A stretch of 64,000 nucleotides of DNA. It comes from JANMEX01 sp041751995. Lineage in GTDB: Bacteria > Pseudomonadota > Alphaproteobacteria > Rhizobiales > Rhizobiaceae. The stretch is taken from assembly GCA_041751995.1 (NCBI GenBank), contig JBGSHY010000019.1, positions 40,024 through 104,023 of the forward strand. Direction: 5' to 3'. Made by a program: the position numbers and the translations under genes. Below are positions 23,219 to 31,214 of the stretch, piece by piece. Position 1 is the first letter of the stretch; the number at the start of each line of letters is the position of its first letter. The notes under the pieces are model-generated. The model saw only the letters and a list, made by a program, of their open reading frames with translations. It was not told the DNA's origin and ran no database searches.

Positions 23219-23557
23219 TCAATTCAAAACGAGCAATGCACTTTCCGCGTCGTCCATAAATGCATTCATTACCGTTTGGTTTGACTTTATACAGGCGACA
23301 CTTGCGTCGGTTGAGCAGTTGCCCAATCGGATCCATATTGCCTTTGGCGGTGCACCATAAAGAAAGCTCATTTGGTGGAAATCGGCATCTTTAGACACAA
23401 TGCAGAAGCCGTTTTCCTTGGCATATTCCCAAACGGCTGCATCGGAATTGTCGCCCAGCTTTAGCCTTCCGACGTGCCTCGATCCCGGAAAATCTATGCC
23501 CAGCGCTGACACAATACGGGCTGAAAGATTTTGATCAAAAAGGAGTTACCGCGTCAT
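23219..23557 (-). pseudogene. DUF5615 (PIN-like) toxin gene with an N-terminal nonsense codon
   Basis: The toxin of a DUF433/DUF5615 pair. Its expected ATG at 23557 overlaps the antitoxin stop (ATGA) but is followed by ACG CGG and then TAA at 23548-23546. Directly after the TAA the frame continues LLFDQNLSARIVSALGIDFPGS, the conserved N-terminus of DUF5615 proteins with the acidic residue of the PIN-like site. The remainder is intact to 23219, including NGFCIVSKDADFHQ and GAPPKAIWIRLGN. The only later start is GTG at 23512, which would lose the FDQNLS segment. The gene is therefore probably inactive, unless a sequencing error or readthrough is involved. Confidence 0.8.
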
Positions 23558-23775
23558 GCCGCGCCAAGTAGCCTTCTTTCGCGGTCAGCGGCAAAGGCCA
23601 GACAAGCCCGCAAATCATCGGTCGCGAGCTCAGGAAAGTCAGACAAGATTTCGGACTCGGTCATTCCTGACGCCAGATAGTCCAAGACGTCATAAACCGT
23701 GATCCGTGTGCCGCGGATGCAGGGTTTTCCGGAGCGGCGGGCCGGATCAATTGTGATGCGCTGCAAGTAATCCAT
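23554..23775 (-). CDS. DUF433 family antitoxin
   Basis: A 73-residue VapB-like antitoxin of the DUF433 family. It has the usual start MDYLQRITIDPARRSGKPCIRGTRI and the helix-turn-helix-like part VYDVLDYLASGMTESEILSDFPELATDDLRACLAFA. It precedes and overlaps its partner toxin gene, the standard order for this pair. Since the toxin carries a nonsense codon, the antitoxin may persist alone. Located between a nuclease gene and prfC. Confidence 0.88.
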   Translation of the reverse strand: MDYLQRITIDPARRSGKPCIRGTRITVYDVLDYLASGMTESEILSDFPELATDDLRACLAFAADRERRLLGAA

Positions 23776-23890
23776 AATGTATTGTCATTCAAACCCGTCA
23801 AACGGTCAAGCAGATGCGCTATTGACCCAATCGACACTCCAAGCCTCCCCTGCTAAAGACGCGCCAAATTCTCGCACCATTGGACACCCC

Positions 23891-25486
23891 ATGACCGACA
23901 CCATCCGGGAGGAAGTCTCCCGCCGCCGCACGTTTGCCATCATTGCGCATCCGGATGCGGGCAAAACGACGCTGACGGAAAAGCTGCTGCTGTTTGGCGG
24001 CGCGATTCAGCTTGCCGGTGAGGTGAAGGCCAAGAAGGACCGGATTAACACCCGCTCCGACTGGATGGCCATCGAGCGTGAACGCGGCATTTCCGTTGTC
24101 ACCTCGGTGATGACTTTCGAATACGAAGACGCGATCTTCAACCTGCTCGACACGCCGGGCCACGAAGACTTTGCCGACGACACTTATCGCACGCTGTCTG
24201 CAGTGGATTCGGCCGTCATGGTGATCGATGGTGCCAAAGGCATCGAGCCGCGCACGCTCAAGCTGTTCGAAGTCTGCCGCATGCGCGACATTCCGATCGT
24301 CACCTTCATCAACAAGATGGACCGCGAGGCGCGGGACCCGTTCGAACTTCTCGAAGAGATCGAGCAGAAGCTGGCGCTGGACACCGCGCCCATCAACTGG
24401 CCGATCGGCATGGGCAAGAATTTCGCCGGGACCTACAATCTCAAGGAAGATTCCGTGCGCCAGCGCGATGCGGACACCGATGCGGTCAAGGTCAACGGGC
24501 CGGAGAGCGATCAGGCCGCAGGGCTGTTGCCCGCCAACGAGCGTGACGCCTTCATCGAAAGCTGCGGACTGGCGCGCGAGCTTTGCCACCCGTTCGATAA
24601 AAAGGCCTTCATGGAAGGCCATCTTACGCCGGTCTATTTCGGTTCAGCGCTGAAGAATTATGGCGTGCGGGATCTGATCAACGCGCTGGCGGATTTCGGC
24701 CCGCAGCCGCGCGATCAGGAAGCGGACACGCGCATTGTCCATGCGACCGAAGAAAAGATGAGCGCGTTCGTTTTCAAGATCCAGGCCAACATGGATCCGA
24801 ATCACCGCGACCGCATCGCCTTTGTCCGCGTCTGCTCCGGCACGCTGGAGCGCGGCATGAAGGCCAAGCTCGTACGCACCGGCAAGCCGATGGGCCTGTC
24901 CGCGCCGCAGTTCTTCTTCGCCCGCTCACGCCAGATTGCCGATGAGGCCTTTGCCGGCGATGTGGTTGGCATTCCCAACCACGGCACCTTGCGCATCGGC
25001 GACACGCTGACTGAAGGCGAGGATTTCCTGTTCCGCGGCGTGCCGAATTTTGCCCCGGAAATCCTGCGACGCGTGCGCCTTGATGATGCAATGAAGGCCA
25101 AGAAACTGAAGGAAGCCTTGGCGCAGATGGCCGAAGAAGGCGTGGTGCAGCTGTTCTCGCCGGAAGACGGCTCGCCCGCCATTGTCGGAGTCGTCGGCGC
25201 GCTGCAATTGGACGTGCTTCAGCAGCGCTTGCTGCTTGAGTATACTTTGCCGACCGGCTTTGAAATGTCGCGCTTCTCGATCTGCCGCTGGATTTCGACG
25301 GACGACAAGCTGGACCTCCACAAGTTCATGGAAGCCCATCGCGGCGACATGGCCAGGGACCTTGACGGCGACCCGGTGTTTCTGGCGCAGAACAATTATT
25401 CGCTGAACTATGAGGCCGAGCGCTGGAAAGCCATCAAGTTCGCCACCATCAAGGACTATCAGGTGCGCGGGGCGAAGGCGGCGTGA
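23891..25486 (+). CDS. prfC: Peptide chain release factor 3
   Basis: RF3 is a translational GTPase that removes RF1/RF2 from the ribosome after termination. It has 531 residues. The G domain shows AHPDAGKTTLTEK (P-loop), RERGISVVTSVMTFEY, DTPGHEDFADDTYRTL and NKMDREARDPFELL. The family-specific domains II and III follow (FVFKIQANMDP, FSPEDGSPAIVGVVGALQLDVLQQRL). The start ATG 23891 gives the standard N-terminus; the longer open frame upstream is not conserved. The stop overlaps the GTG start of the next gene. Confidence 0.95.
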   Translation: MTDTIREEVSRRRTFAIIAHPDAGKTTLTEKLLLFGGAIQLAGEVKAKKDRINTRSDWMAIERERGISVVTSVMTFEYEDAIFNLLDTPGHEDFADDTYRTLSAVDSAVMVIDGAKGIEPRTLKLFEVCRMRDIPIVTFINKMDREARDPFELLEEIEQKLALDTAPINWPIGMGKNFAGTYNLKEDSVRQRDADTDAVKVNGPESDQAAGLLPANERDAFIESCGLARELCHPFDKKAFMEGHLTPVYFGSALKNYGVRDLINALADFGPQPRDQEADTRIVHATEEKMSAFVFKIQANMDPNHRDRIAFVRVCSGTLERGMKAKLVRTGKPMGLSAPQFFFARSRQIADEAFAGDVVGIPNHGTLRIGDTLTEGEDFLFRGVPNFAPEILRRVRLDDAMKAKKLKEALAQMAEEGVVQLFSPEDGSPAIVGVVGALQLDVLQQRLLLEYTLPTGFEMSRFSICRWISTDDKLDLHKFMEAHRGDMARDLDGDPVFLAQNNYSLNYEAERWKAIKFATIKDYQVRGAKAA

Positions 25487-26667
25487 ACGCTGAACAATTC
25501 GACGTTCTCATCATCGGCGCGGGCGCGGCGGGCATGTTCGCCGCGGCGGAAGCCGGCAAGCGCGGGCGCAGCGTGTTGATTGTCGACCATGCGGAAACGC
25601 CCGGCGAGAAGATCCGCATTTCTGGCGGCGGGCGCTGCAATTTCACCAATGTGCATGCAAGCGCCAAGCAGTTTCTTTCAGGCAATCCGCATTTCTGCAT
25701 TTCGGCGCTGAAGCGGTTTTCCGCGCGCGATTTCATCAAGAGGGTCGATGCACGCGGCATCGCCTACCACGAGAAGACGCTCGGCCAATTGTTTTGCGAT
25801 GGCTCGGCGCAGCAAATCAACGACATGCTGACCGACGACATGGCCGCTGCCGGTGTTGTGTTGCGGCTTGAGACACAGGTCTTCGATGTGACCAAAACCG
25901 ACGCCGGTTTCCTCGTGCGCCTGTCGAGCGGCCCGGTGCAGTGCCAGTCGCTGGTGATTGCCACAGGTGGCAAGTCGATCCCGAAAATGGGTGCAACCTC
26001 GTTTGGCTACCGTGTCGCCGAGCAATTCGGCATCGCGGTCACCGAAACGCGGCCCGCGCTGGTGCCGCTGACATTTGAACCGCACATGCTGGACCGGCTG
26101 AAGGCTTTGGCCGGTGTTGCGGTCGATGCCGTTGTTGATCACGGAAAAGTGAAGTTCCGCGAGGCGCTGCTGTTCACCCACCGCGGCCTGTCCGGACCCT
26201 CGATCCTGCAGATATCCAGCTATTGGCGCGAAGGCGATGAAATCGGCATTGACCTGTCGCCTGACCGGGATGTCTTTCCACTCATGCGTGAAGCGCGCCA
26301 GACCAACGGCAAGCAGGAACCGCAGACTATCCTGTCACAGGTTCTGCCCAAAGGCGTGGCGCAGTTTGTGGTCGAGCAGGCGGAGGTTTCCGGGCGTCTG
26401 GCGGACCAGTCCGACAAGAAGCTGCAAGCCATTGCCGACGCCGTCCACCGCTGGCGCATCAAACCTTCCGGCTCGGAAGGCTACCGCACGGCGGAAGTGA
26501 CGCTGGGCGGCGTGTCAACGGATGAGTTGGACCAGAAAACGATGCAGTCAAAAAACGTGCATGGCCTGTATTTCATCGGCGAAGTGGTGGATGTCACCGG
26601 TTGGCTGGGCGGCTACAATTTCCAGTGGGCCTGGTCGAGCGCATTTGCGGCTGGGCAGGCGGTCTGA
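25483..26667 (+). CDS. FAD-dependent oxidoreductase of the BaiN/HI0933 (YhiN) family
   Basis: Flavoprotein of 394 residues. The N-terminal dinucleotide-binding loop is DVLIIGAGAAGMFAAAEAGKRG, followed by GEKIRISGGGRCNFTN, which is diagnostic for the HI0933/BaiN family. Later elements are VIATGGKSIPKMG, LLFTHRGLSGPSILQISS, AEVTLGGVSTDEL and the C-terminal FIGEVVDVTGWLGGYNFQWAWSSG-like region. The substrate of bacterial members is mostly unknown. It starts with GTG overlapping the prfC stop (GTGA). Confidence 0.88.
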   Translation: MNAEQFDVLIIGAGAAGMFAAAEAGKRGRSVLIVDHAETPGEKIRISGGGRCNFTNVHASAKQFLSGNPHFCISALKRFSARDFIKRVDARGIAYHEKTLGQLFCDGSAQQINDMLTDDMAAAGVVLRLETQVFDVTKTDAGFLVRLSSGPVQCQSLVIATGGKSIPKMGATSFGYRVAEQFGIAVTETRPALVPLTFEPHMLDRLKALAGVAVDAVVDHGKVKFREALLFTHRGLSGPSILQISSYWREGDEIGIDLSPDRDVFPLMREARQTNGKQEPQTILSQVLPKGVAQFVVEQAEVSGRLADQSDKKLQAIADAVHRWRIKPSGSEGYRTAEVTLGGVSTDELDQKTMQSKNVHGLYFIGEVVDVTGWLGGYNFQWAWSSAFAAGQAV

Positions 26668-26785
26668 ACCATACAAAAGAAAAATGCGAGCAGGATGTCT
26701 CCTGCCCGCAACAAGAAGTTCGCGAAGTCGGCCAAAATTGCGACCGATTGCAGCCTTTAGACTACAGGGTTTATTTTCTCTCAAT

Positions 26786-26801
26786 ATAGGGATATCCCTA
26801 T
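26786..26801. promoter_or_regulatory. 16-bp perfect palindrome upstream of the LuxR-type gene
   Basis: ATAGGGATATCCCTAT is fully self-complementary. It lies in an AT-rich 180-base gap, 46 bases upstream of the ATG at 26848, a good position for a promoter operator. It does not match the classical lux box (about 20 bp, CTG-rich ends). It may be the binding site of the adjacent LuxR-type protein or of another dimeric regulator. Confidence 0.55.
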
Positions 26802-26847
26802 TTGGGACGGACTGCGCAGGGGCGCTGCCGTGTTGGGACACGTGGCT

Positions 26848-27606
26848 ATGAATCGAATGTTTAGAGTCGAGGATTTTGCCGGCATTCTTGACCCTCGTCT
26901 TATACCTGGGTCGGACGATGCCGATTTCCTGTGGGAGTGGCTTTCAAAGACGCTCTATGATCATTGCGATGTAGAAGGCATTTTTTATCTGGCATACCCG
27001 GTTGGCGAATCTGGCGGCAAGCCAGAAGTACTGATCGAGCGCGCAATCTGGCGGACCAGCTATCCCGAAGCCTATCTCAACGCCATGCCGGGCAATCCGC
27101 TGACCAATGACTATTCGGCCAATCACGTGCTCGAAACCGGTGAGGTCAGCCGTTGGCATGACCCGGAATCCCTGCCCAAGATGACCAAGGGCGAGCGGGC
27201 CCGCATCGAGCTTGATGAAAAATACAACATGTCCATCGGCGCCTGCTTTCCGATTTTCACATCAAGCAAGCGCATCTGCGGCGGTTTTGGTCTTCGGTCG
27301 AAATCACAGGATGCGCAAACTTTTGATCGCGTGATCCAGCAGCACCAAGCGGAAATCGGCCGGTTGCTCAGCGCCTTTGATGAAAAATTCCGCGGGCCTT
27401 ATGCAAGGACGCAATTCAAGCTGGCGCCACAGGAAGCGCGGGTTCTTGCTTATCTGGCCGGTGGCATGGCTGTTCAGCGGCTGGCCCATGAAATGGGCCT
27501 GTCTCCCAAGACCGTCGAAGCTTACATGAGTTCGGCGCGCAAGAAGACCAGTTCGTCCACCAGTGCTGAAGCCGTCGCAAAGGCGATTTTCTTCAATCTG
27601 GTTTGA
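26848..27606 (+). CDS. LuxR-type regulator with autoinducer-binding-like N-terminal domain (LuxR solo)
   Basis: A 252-residue regulator. Residues about 15-165 resemble the autoinducer-binding domain, and the C-terminal 65 form a LuxR HTH (APQEARVLAYLAGGMAVQRLAHEMGLSPKTVEAYM, broken here by usual spacing) with the conserved E and G. Of the TraR ligand residues, W-x3-Y is kept (IWRTSYPEAYL), but the D-P pair that contacts the acyl amide reads N-P (GNPLTND, about residue 83). No luxI-like synthase is in the window. It may respond to another ligand or to none. Start ATG 26848 is chosen over GTG 26830. A perfect palindrome lies upstream. Confidence 0.82.
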   Translation: MNRMFRVEDFAGILDPRLIPGSDDADFLWEWLSKTLYDHCDVEGIFYLAYPVGESGGKPEVLIERAIWRTSYPEAYLNAMPGNPLTNDYSANHVLETGEVSRWHDPESLPKMTKGERARIELDEKYNMSIGACFPIFTSSKRICGGFGLRSKSQDAQTFDRVIQQHQAEIGRLLSAFDEKFRGPYARTQFKLAPQEARVLAYLAGGMAVQRLAHEMGLSPKTVEAYMSSARKKTSSSTSAEAVAKAIFFNLV

Positions 27607-27670
27607 ACATTCCGCTTAGTCTCGCCTTAACGCCCGTCGTTCAAACTCGCCTGGAGGCGAAGGTGAAGCG

Positions 27671-28084
27671 ATGCGGCTGTTCCGGACGATCTACAAGGCA
27701 TTCCTGTTTGCGGCGCTAGCCGGGCTTGGCTATGTCGCCTTCCTGTTCCTGACGCCGGTCACGCAGGACAATCTGCAATCGCGGGTCACCAGCCTGTGCA
27801 CTGTCGGCAATCTCGCCACGCAGATTGACCGCAAGTACAAGCTGACCGGATTGAGCCAGAAGGAAGCCAATTGCGGCTGCCTGTCCGGCAGGCTCTTGCA
27901 AACGCATGGAAACGCCGAAGCCGCCAGACTTGCCGACGCGACGCGGCAATTGTTCGTCAACGCCATGCGGTCAAAGCTGACGGGATCAGCGCCTTCCTTC
28001 GAAGGCATCGACCGCAACGATCTTTACAAGATACAACAGTTTTTCGAGTCCGTGGGCATGACTTGCGCCGTCAAGCCGGCTTGA
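27671..28084 (+). CDS. Small membrane-anchored hypothetical protein with cysteines
   Basis: A 137-residue protein with one N-terminal hydrophobic segment (FLFAALAGLGYVAFLFLT, about 11-28) that is a signal anchor or uncleaved signal. The rest should lie in the periplasm. It has four cysteines: one in SLCTVG, two in NCGCLSG and one near the end (GMTCAV), which could form disulphides. No family recognised. A GGAGG lies 13 bases upstream of the ATG inside a small TCGCCT / AGGCGA repeat. It follows the LuxR gene by 64 bases. Confidence 0.65.
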   Translation: MRLFRTIYKAFLFAALAGLGYVAFLFLTPVTQDNLQSRVTSLCTVGNLATQIDRKYKLTGLSQKEANCGCLSGRLLQTHGNAEAARLADATRQLFVNAMRSKLTGSAPSFEGIDRNDLYKIQQFFESVGMTCAVKPA

Positions 28085-28216
28085 ATCGGCAGATGCCCGG
28101 GGTCCGAAATATCTCGCCGATGCCCGGCTTTGGCCTGTTGGGTTGACAGGCGTCAAACCCTGAATTTCCTGTTGGTTGTATCCTTCGTCAACCTGCCATC
28201 AACGGGAGAAAAAGCG

Positions 28217-28492
28217 ATGGATATCGTTGAACGGATTGAAACACTGCGCGCTTGGTCAAACGCCTCGCCGGAGAAGAAAGCCGCCTATTTTGCCGCGATC
28301 AGCAAACGAGCCGGTGACGAAGAGCCGGAGCCTGTGCCTGCATACAACAAATGCATGGACAGATGCGCTGCCAAGCACATGAAACTCATCAAGAGATGCA
28401 ATGGTTTGACAGGCGATGCTCTGATGGCTTGCGCCCAGGGCGTGGAAGAGCAAATGGCGGCATGTTATGAAGGCTGCAATGCCATGTTATGA
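28217..28492 (+). CDS. Small cysteine-rich protein with two C-x3-C motifs
   Basis: A 91-residue soluble protein starting at ATG 28217, preceded by GGGAG at suitable distance. Its C-terminal half has six cysteines: C-M-D-R-C, then RCNG and ACAQ, then C-Y-E-G-C. Two C-x3-C motifs on predicted helices resemble the twin C-x3-C helical hairpins of small Tim or CHCH proteins, though no signal peptide is visible. No bacterial family recognised. The upstream gap has an imperfect repeat, GGGTTGAC / GTCAAACCC, at 28140-28160. Confidence 0.65.
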   Translation: MDIVERIETLRAWSNASPEKKAAYFAAISKRAGDEEPEPVPAYNKCMDRCAAKHMKLIKRCNGLTGDALMACAQGVEEQMAACYEGCNAML

Positions 28493-28496
28493 AAGC

Positions 28497-28521
28497 GGCC
28501 GGCATATTCCATACACCGGCC
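28497..28521. terminator. Hairpin between convergent genes
   Basis: GGCCGG (28497-28502) and CCGGCC (28516-28521) with a 13-base AT-rich loop lie just after the cysteine-rich gene and before the end of the converging pirin gene. A weak terminator is possible, with a short TTT following. Confidence 0.35.
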
Positions 28522-28544
28522 ACTGTTTCAGATCGCAGACTTGC

Positions 28545-29465
28545 CTAGCCCATCCGCACGCCTTCCTTGATAAAGGTTCCGGAGCGTAGTTCATTGACTG
28601 CCGTGACCAGTTCCTCGCGCGTGTTCATGACGATCGGCCCATGCCAGGCGACCGGCTCCTTCAGCGGCGCGCCGGAGATCAGCAGGAAGCGCACGCCCTT
28701 CTCGCCGGCTTGGACGACAACTTCATCGCCTGTGTCGAACACCACCAGCGTGCGGTTGCCCGACATGTCGCGCAGATGGATTTCCTCGCCGTTGACTTCC
28801 TTTTCGACCAGAACGCCGAAAGGCTTCGACGCATCACGGAACGAAGCCGATCCTTCGAATATGTAAGCGAAGGCTGACCGGTAAGTATCGACCTTGAGCA
28901 CCTTGCGCTTGCCGGCAGGAACCCAGATATCGAGATATTGCGGGTCCGCGGCAATGCCATCGACCGGGCCCTTCTTGCCCCAGAATTCGCCGACGACAAC
29001 GCGTACCTTGGTGCCGTCATCGTCGATGATTTCCGGAATTTCGGTCGAGCCGACATCCTGATAACGCGGGGTCGTCATCTTCAGGCTGGCGGGCAGGTTG
29101 GCCCACAGCTGAAAGCCATGCATCCGGCCGAACACATCGCCCTTGGGCATTTCCTGGTGCATGATGCCGGAACCGGCTGTCATCCACTGGACGTCACCGG
29201 CGCCAAGCGTGCCGTTGTTGCCAAGCGAGTCGCCATGCTCGACCGTTCCGGCCAGAACATAGGTGATCGTCTCGATGCCACGGTGCGGATGCCAGGGAAA
29301 GCCCTTCAGGTAATCCTGCGGGCGATCATTGCGGAAATCATCCATCATGAGGAATGGATCTGTAAGCGAAGGGTCACCAAACCCGAACACGCGCTGCAAA
29401 TTGACGCCTGCGCCTTCGATGTGCGGTGTGGTGCCGGAAATATGCTTTACGGGGCGGATGGACAT
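28545..29465 (-). CDS. Pirin family protein
   Basis: Cupin-fold iron protein of 306 residues. The N-terminal cupin has the pirin metal motif PWHPHRGIETITYVLAGTVEHGDSLGN, whose histidines and glutamate bind the metal, followed by GDVQWMTAGSGIMHQEMP. The C-terminal cupin has LLISGAPLKEPVAWHGPIVMN. Some bacterial pirins are quercetin dioxygenases and others have regulatory roles; the role here is unknown. The ribosome site AAGGA lies about nine bases before ATG 29465. Confidence 0.9.
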   Translation of the reverse strand: MSIRPVKHISGTTPHIEGAGVNLQRVFGFGDPSLTDPFLMMDDFRNDRPQDYLKGFPWHPHRGIETITYVLAGTVEHGDSLGNNGTLGAGDVQWMTAGSGIMHQEMPKGDVFGRMHGFQLWANLPASLKMTTPRYQDVGSTEIPEIIDDDGTKVRVVVGEFWGKKGPVDGIAADPQYLDIWVPAGKRKVLKVDTYRSAFAYIFEGSASFRDASKPFGVLVEKEVNGEEIHLRDMSGNRTLVVFDTGDEVVVQAGEKGVRFLLISGAPLKEPVAWHGPIVMNTREELVTAVNELRSGTFIKEGVRMG

Positions 29466-29559
29466 GTCATTGGTCCTTTCGATTGGTTTATTGCAGCCAA
29501 TCTAGGCCTTGGGCGACGGTTTTGACAGGTGTGAACAATGTGGACGGATTGTTCGATAT

Positions 29560-30288
29560 TCAGATACCACTGCCTATTTGTGCCTTATGAAATCTCTTGA
29601 CCCACTCGTTTGCCGCGCTTTCGAATTCAACGTGCTTTTGAACCAAGGCGACTTTCTCGATGTCGCCGAATTCGCCTAGCAATGCGCATTTTGAGCAGTT
29701 GAACGCCGTATTCCCAGAGGTCCAAGCCAAATCAAAGAATATCGCACGCACACGGGCTTCATCTGGAAATGGGCCGATTTTAGTATCCCAATTTGGAGAT
29801 ATGGCTACGAACCCTTCGGGGGTGACGTGAGTTCCATGAGAGCTGAAAAGCTTATAAGATCTTTTCCGGTCTGTTGGTGTGGTGTCCAATTTTTCGAGGG
29901 CCTCTCGGACCTTTACTGGGCCGAATTTATTACGTCTGTCTTTCTCCTCGGCTCTTCCCCATTCGCCAACTAGCGCCCAATCAGAAGCAAAATACTCGAG
30001 AAGGTAGCCAAGTTCTATCAAGTCTCGAATCTGTGAAATAGCTGGCTGATAGTATCCCGCCAAATTGAGTTTACTGACGGCACCTGCAGAGTTGATAACT
30101 CTCACCCCCAAGCGTTGGATTGAGACCTCGACTGACGAATCTGTTAACGGTCGCCGCGCTATGAAATCGAGCAAATCAATTGCCTTGCCGATAAGGGCCA
30201 GATGCTCCATAAATCCGGGCATGGACTCAAGATAAACTTTGTTGAGTGCCTCTATTTGGCTTTCATCCAGAATCATTTGAATTAACAC
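29560..30288 (-). CDS. Hypothetical protein in an AT-rich segment
   Basis: A 242-residue soluble protein, mostly helical by appearance, starting at GTG 30288 or ATG 30276. Segments such as YYQPAISQIRDLIELGYLLEYF and SSHGTHVTPEGF recall the DUF5677-like group of phage-defence-associated or accessory proteins, but I cannot assign it firmly. Base composition differs from the neighbours: two sampled 60-base lines have 47% and 52% GC, against about 63% in a typical neighbouring gene, suggesting transfer. Next to it is an orphan HigA-type antitoxin. Confidence 0.6.
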   Translation of the reverse strand: MLIQMILDESQIEALNKVYLESMPGFMEHLALIGKAIDLLDFIARRPLTDSSVEVSIQRLGVRVINSAGAVSKLNLAGYYQPAISQIRDLIELGYLLEYFASDWALVGEWGRAEEKDRRNKFGPVKVREALEKLDTTPTDRKRSYKLFSSHGTHVTPEGFVAISPNWDTKIGPFPDEARVRAIFFDLAWTSGNTAFNCSKCALLGEFGDIEKVALVQKHVEFESAANEWVKRFHKAQIGSGI

Positions 30289-30303
30289 CTACAATTCGGA
30301 TAT

Positions 30304-30331
30304 TACACATGCAAAAGTGTAGTTCAGTGTA
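30304..30331. promoter_or_regulatory. Inverted and direct TACAC/GTGTA repeats upstream of higA
   Basis: TACAC (30304-30308) is followed by GTGTA (30317-30321) and a second GTGTA (30327-30331). This gives one inverted repeat and one direct repeat spaced by one helical turn, ending 24 bases before the higA start. Such repeats are typical for autoregulated antitoxin promoters, but here they are assigned by position only. Confidence 0.4.
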
Positions 30332-30355
30332 GCGGCGTTTCAAAAGGCTATTTCC

Positions 30356-30682
30356 ATGAAAAAGCCAATACCTCTCTCGCTCCATCCGGACCGTGTGCCT
30401 GTGCATCCCGGCGCATTTCTGCGCGAGGACGTGTTGCCGCATGTCGGCATGGGCAAGGATGATTTCGCTGAATCGCTCGGAAATTCCCGTCAAATGCTAC
30501 ATGGCATTTTGGCCGAAAAACATCCTGTGATTGTCGATATGGCCGTCCGGCTGGGACATGTCCTCGGCAACGGCCCCAATATCTGGATCAATCTGCAAAA
30601 GACCTATGACCTTTGGCATGCGGAACGCCGGATTGATCTTGGAAAATTGAAGACTCTGCATACGGCAGTCGCCGCCGAGTAG
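30356..30682 (+). CDS. higA: HigA family addiction-module antitoxin (no HigB seen)
   Basis: XRE-type antitoxin of 108 residues with the HigA pattern: HPGAFLREDVLPHVGMGKDDFAESLGNSRQMLHGILAEK, then MAVRLGHVLGNGPNIWINLQKTYDLWHAE (long motifs quoted as the family elements). In higBA loci the toxin gene precedes higA, but the 67 bases upstream are non-coding and the next gene on the left is unrelated and on the other strand. It appears to be an orphan antitoxin, perhaps left from a decayed system, or a plain regulator. Confidence 0.85.
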   Translation: MKKPIPLSLHPDRVPVHPGAFLREDVLPHVGMGKDDFAESLGNSRQMLHGILAEKHPVIVDMAVRLGHVLGNGPNIWINLQKTYDLWHAERRIDLGKLKTLHTAVAAE

Positions 30683-30692
30683 AGGTCTTCAG

Positions 30693-31214
30693 CTAACGCC
30701 CATACATCAGACACGCCGAACCCTTGTACTCTGTCTCCGCCTTCAGCCGGAATCCGGTCTTCTCCGCCAGCCGGATTGACGCCGCATTGCCCGGGCTGAT
30801 GATGCAGGCGACCGGGCGCGGGGCAGATGTCTTGGCATACCACGCCAGGACTGCGCTTAACGCCTCCTGCGCAAAACCCTTGCCCCATGCCGCAGGTGAC
30901 AGAGCCCACCCGGCCTCGGCGAAGCCATCAAGTGATGGGGTGATATCGCGGTGGAAGTCCGCCAGGCCCGCTTCGCCGAGAAAAGCGCGGGTTTCCTTGT
31001 CCGTGATTGCGAAATATCCAAAGCCGAGCGCGGGCCACAGACCGTGATAGCGCAGCAGGCGTTGCCAGCATTCTTCTTCAGTTGAAGGCCGGTTGCCAGC
31101 GGTGAAGCGCGTCACTTCCGGATGGCTCCAAAGCGTGACGATGTTGGTAAAGTCATCCAGCCGATGCGGACGAAGCAGAAGCCGCGGCGTTTCGAGAATG
31201 ACGGGAGCTATCAT
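30693..31214 (-). CDS. GNAT family N-acetyltransferase (RimJ/RimL-like)
   Basis: Acetyltransferase of 173 residues. It starts ILETPRLLLRPHRLDDF, the hallmark of the RimJ/RimL subfamily (Acetyltransf_3), and has the acetyl-CoA-binding part WGKGFAQEALSAVLAW (Q/R-x2-G-x-A pattern) and NAASIRLAEKTGF. Substrate unknown; ribosomal proteins, small molecules and antibiotics are all possible in this subfamily. Its ATG overlaps the coaBC stop (ATGA), so it is the last gene of the ubiE-ubiB-coaBC cluster. Confidence 0.88.
   Translation of the reverse strand: MIAPVILETPRLLLRPHRLDDFTNIVTLWSHPEVTRFTAGNRPSTEEECWQRLLRYHGLWPALGFGYFAITDKETRAFLGEAGLADFHRDITPSLDGFAEAGWALSPAAWGKGFAQEALSAVLAWYAKTSAPRPVACIISPGNAASIRLAEKTGFRLKAETEYKGSACLMYGR

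Noticed and set aside
23219..23512. DUF5615 gene as an intact shorter gene starting at GTG 23512
   Set aside because: The conserved FDQNLS segment continues in frame upstream to a TAA, and the expected ATG overlaps the antitoxin stop, so a broken longer gene explains the sequence better.
28090..28130. Direct repeat of GATGCCCGG in the gap between two small genes
   Set aside because: Only two short GC-rich copies; no array, and chance is likely at this base composition.
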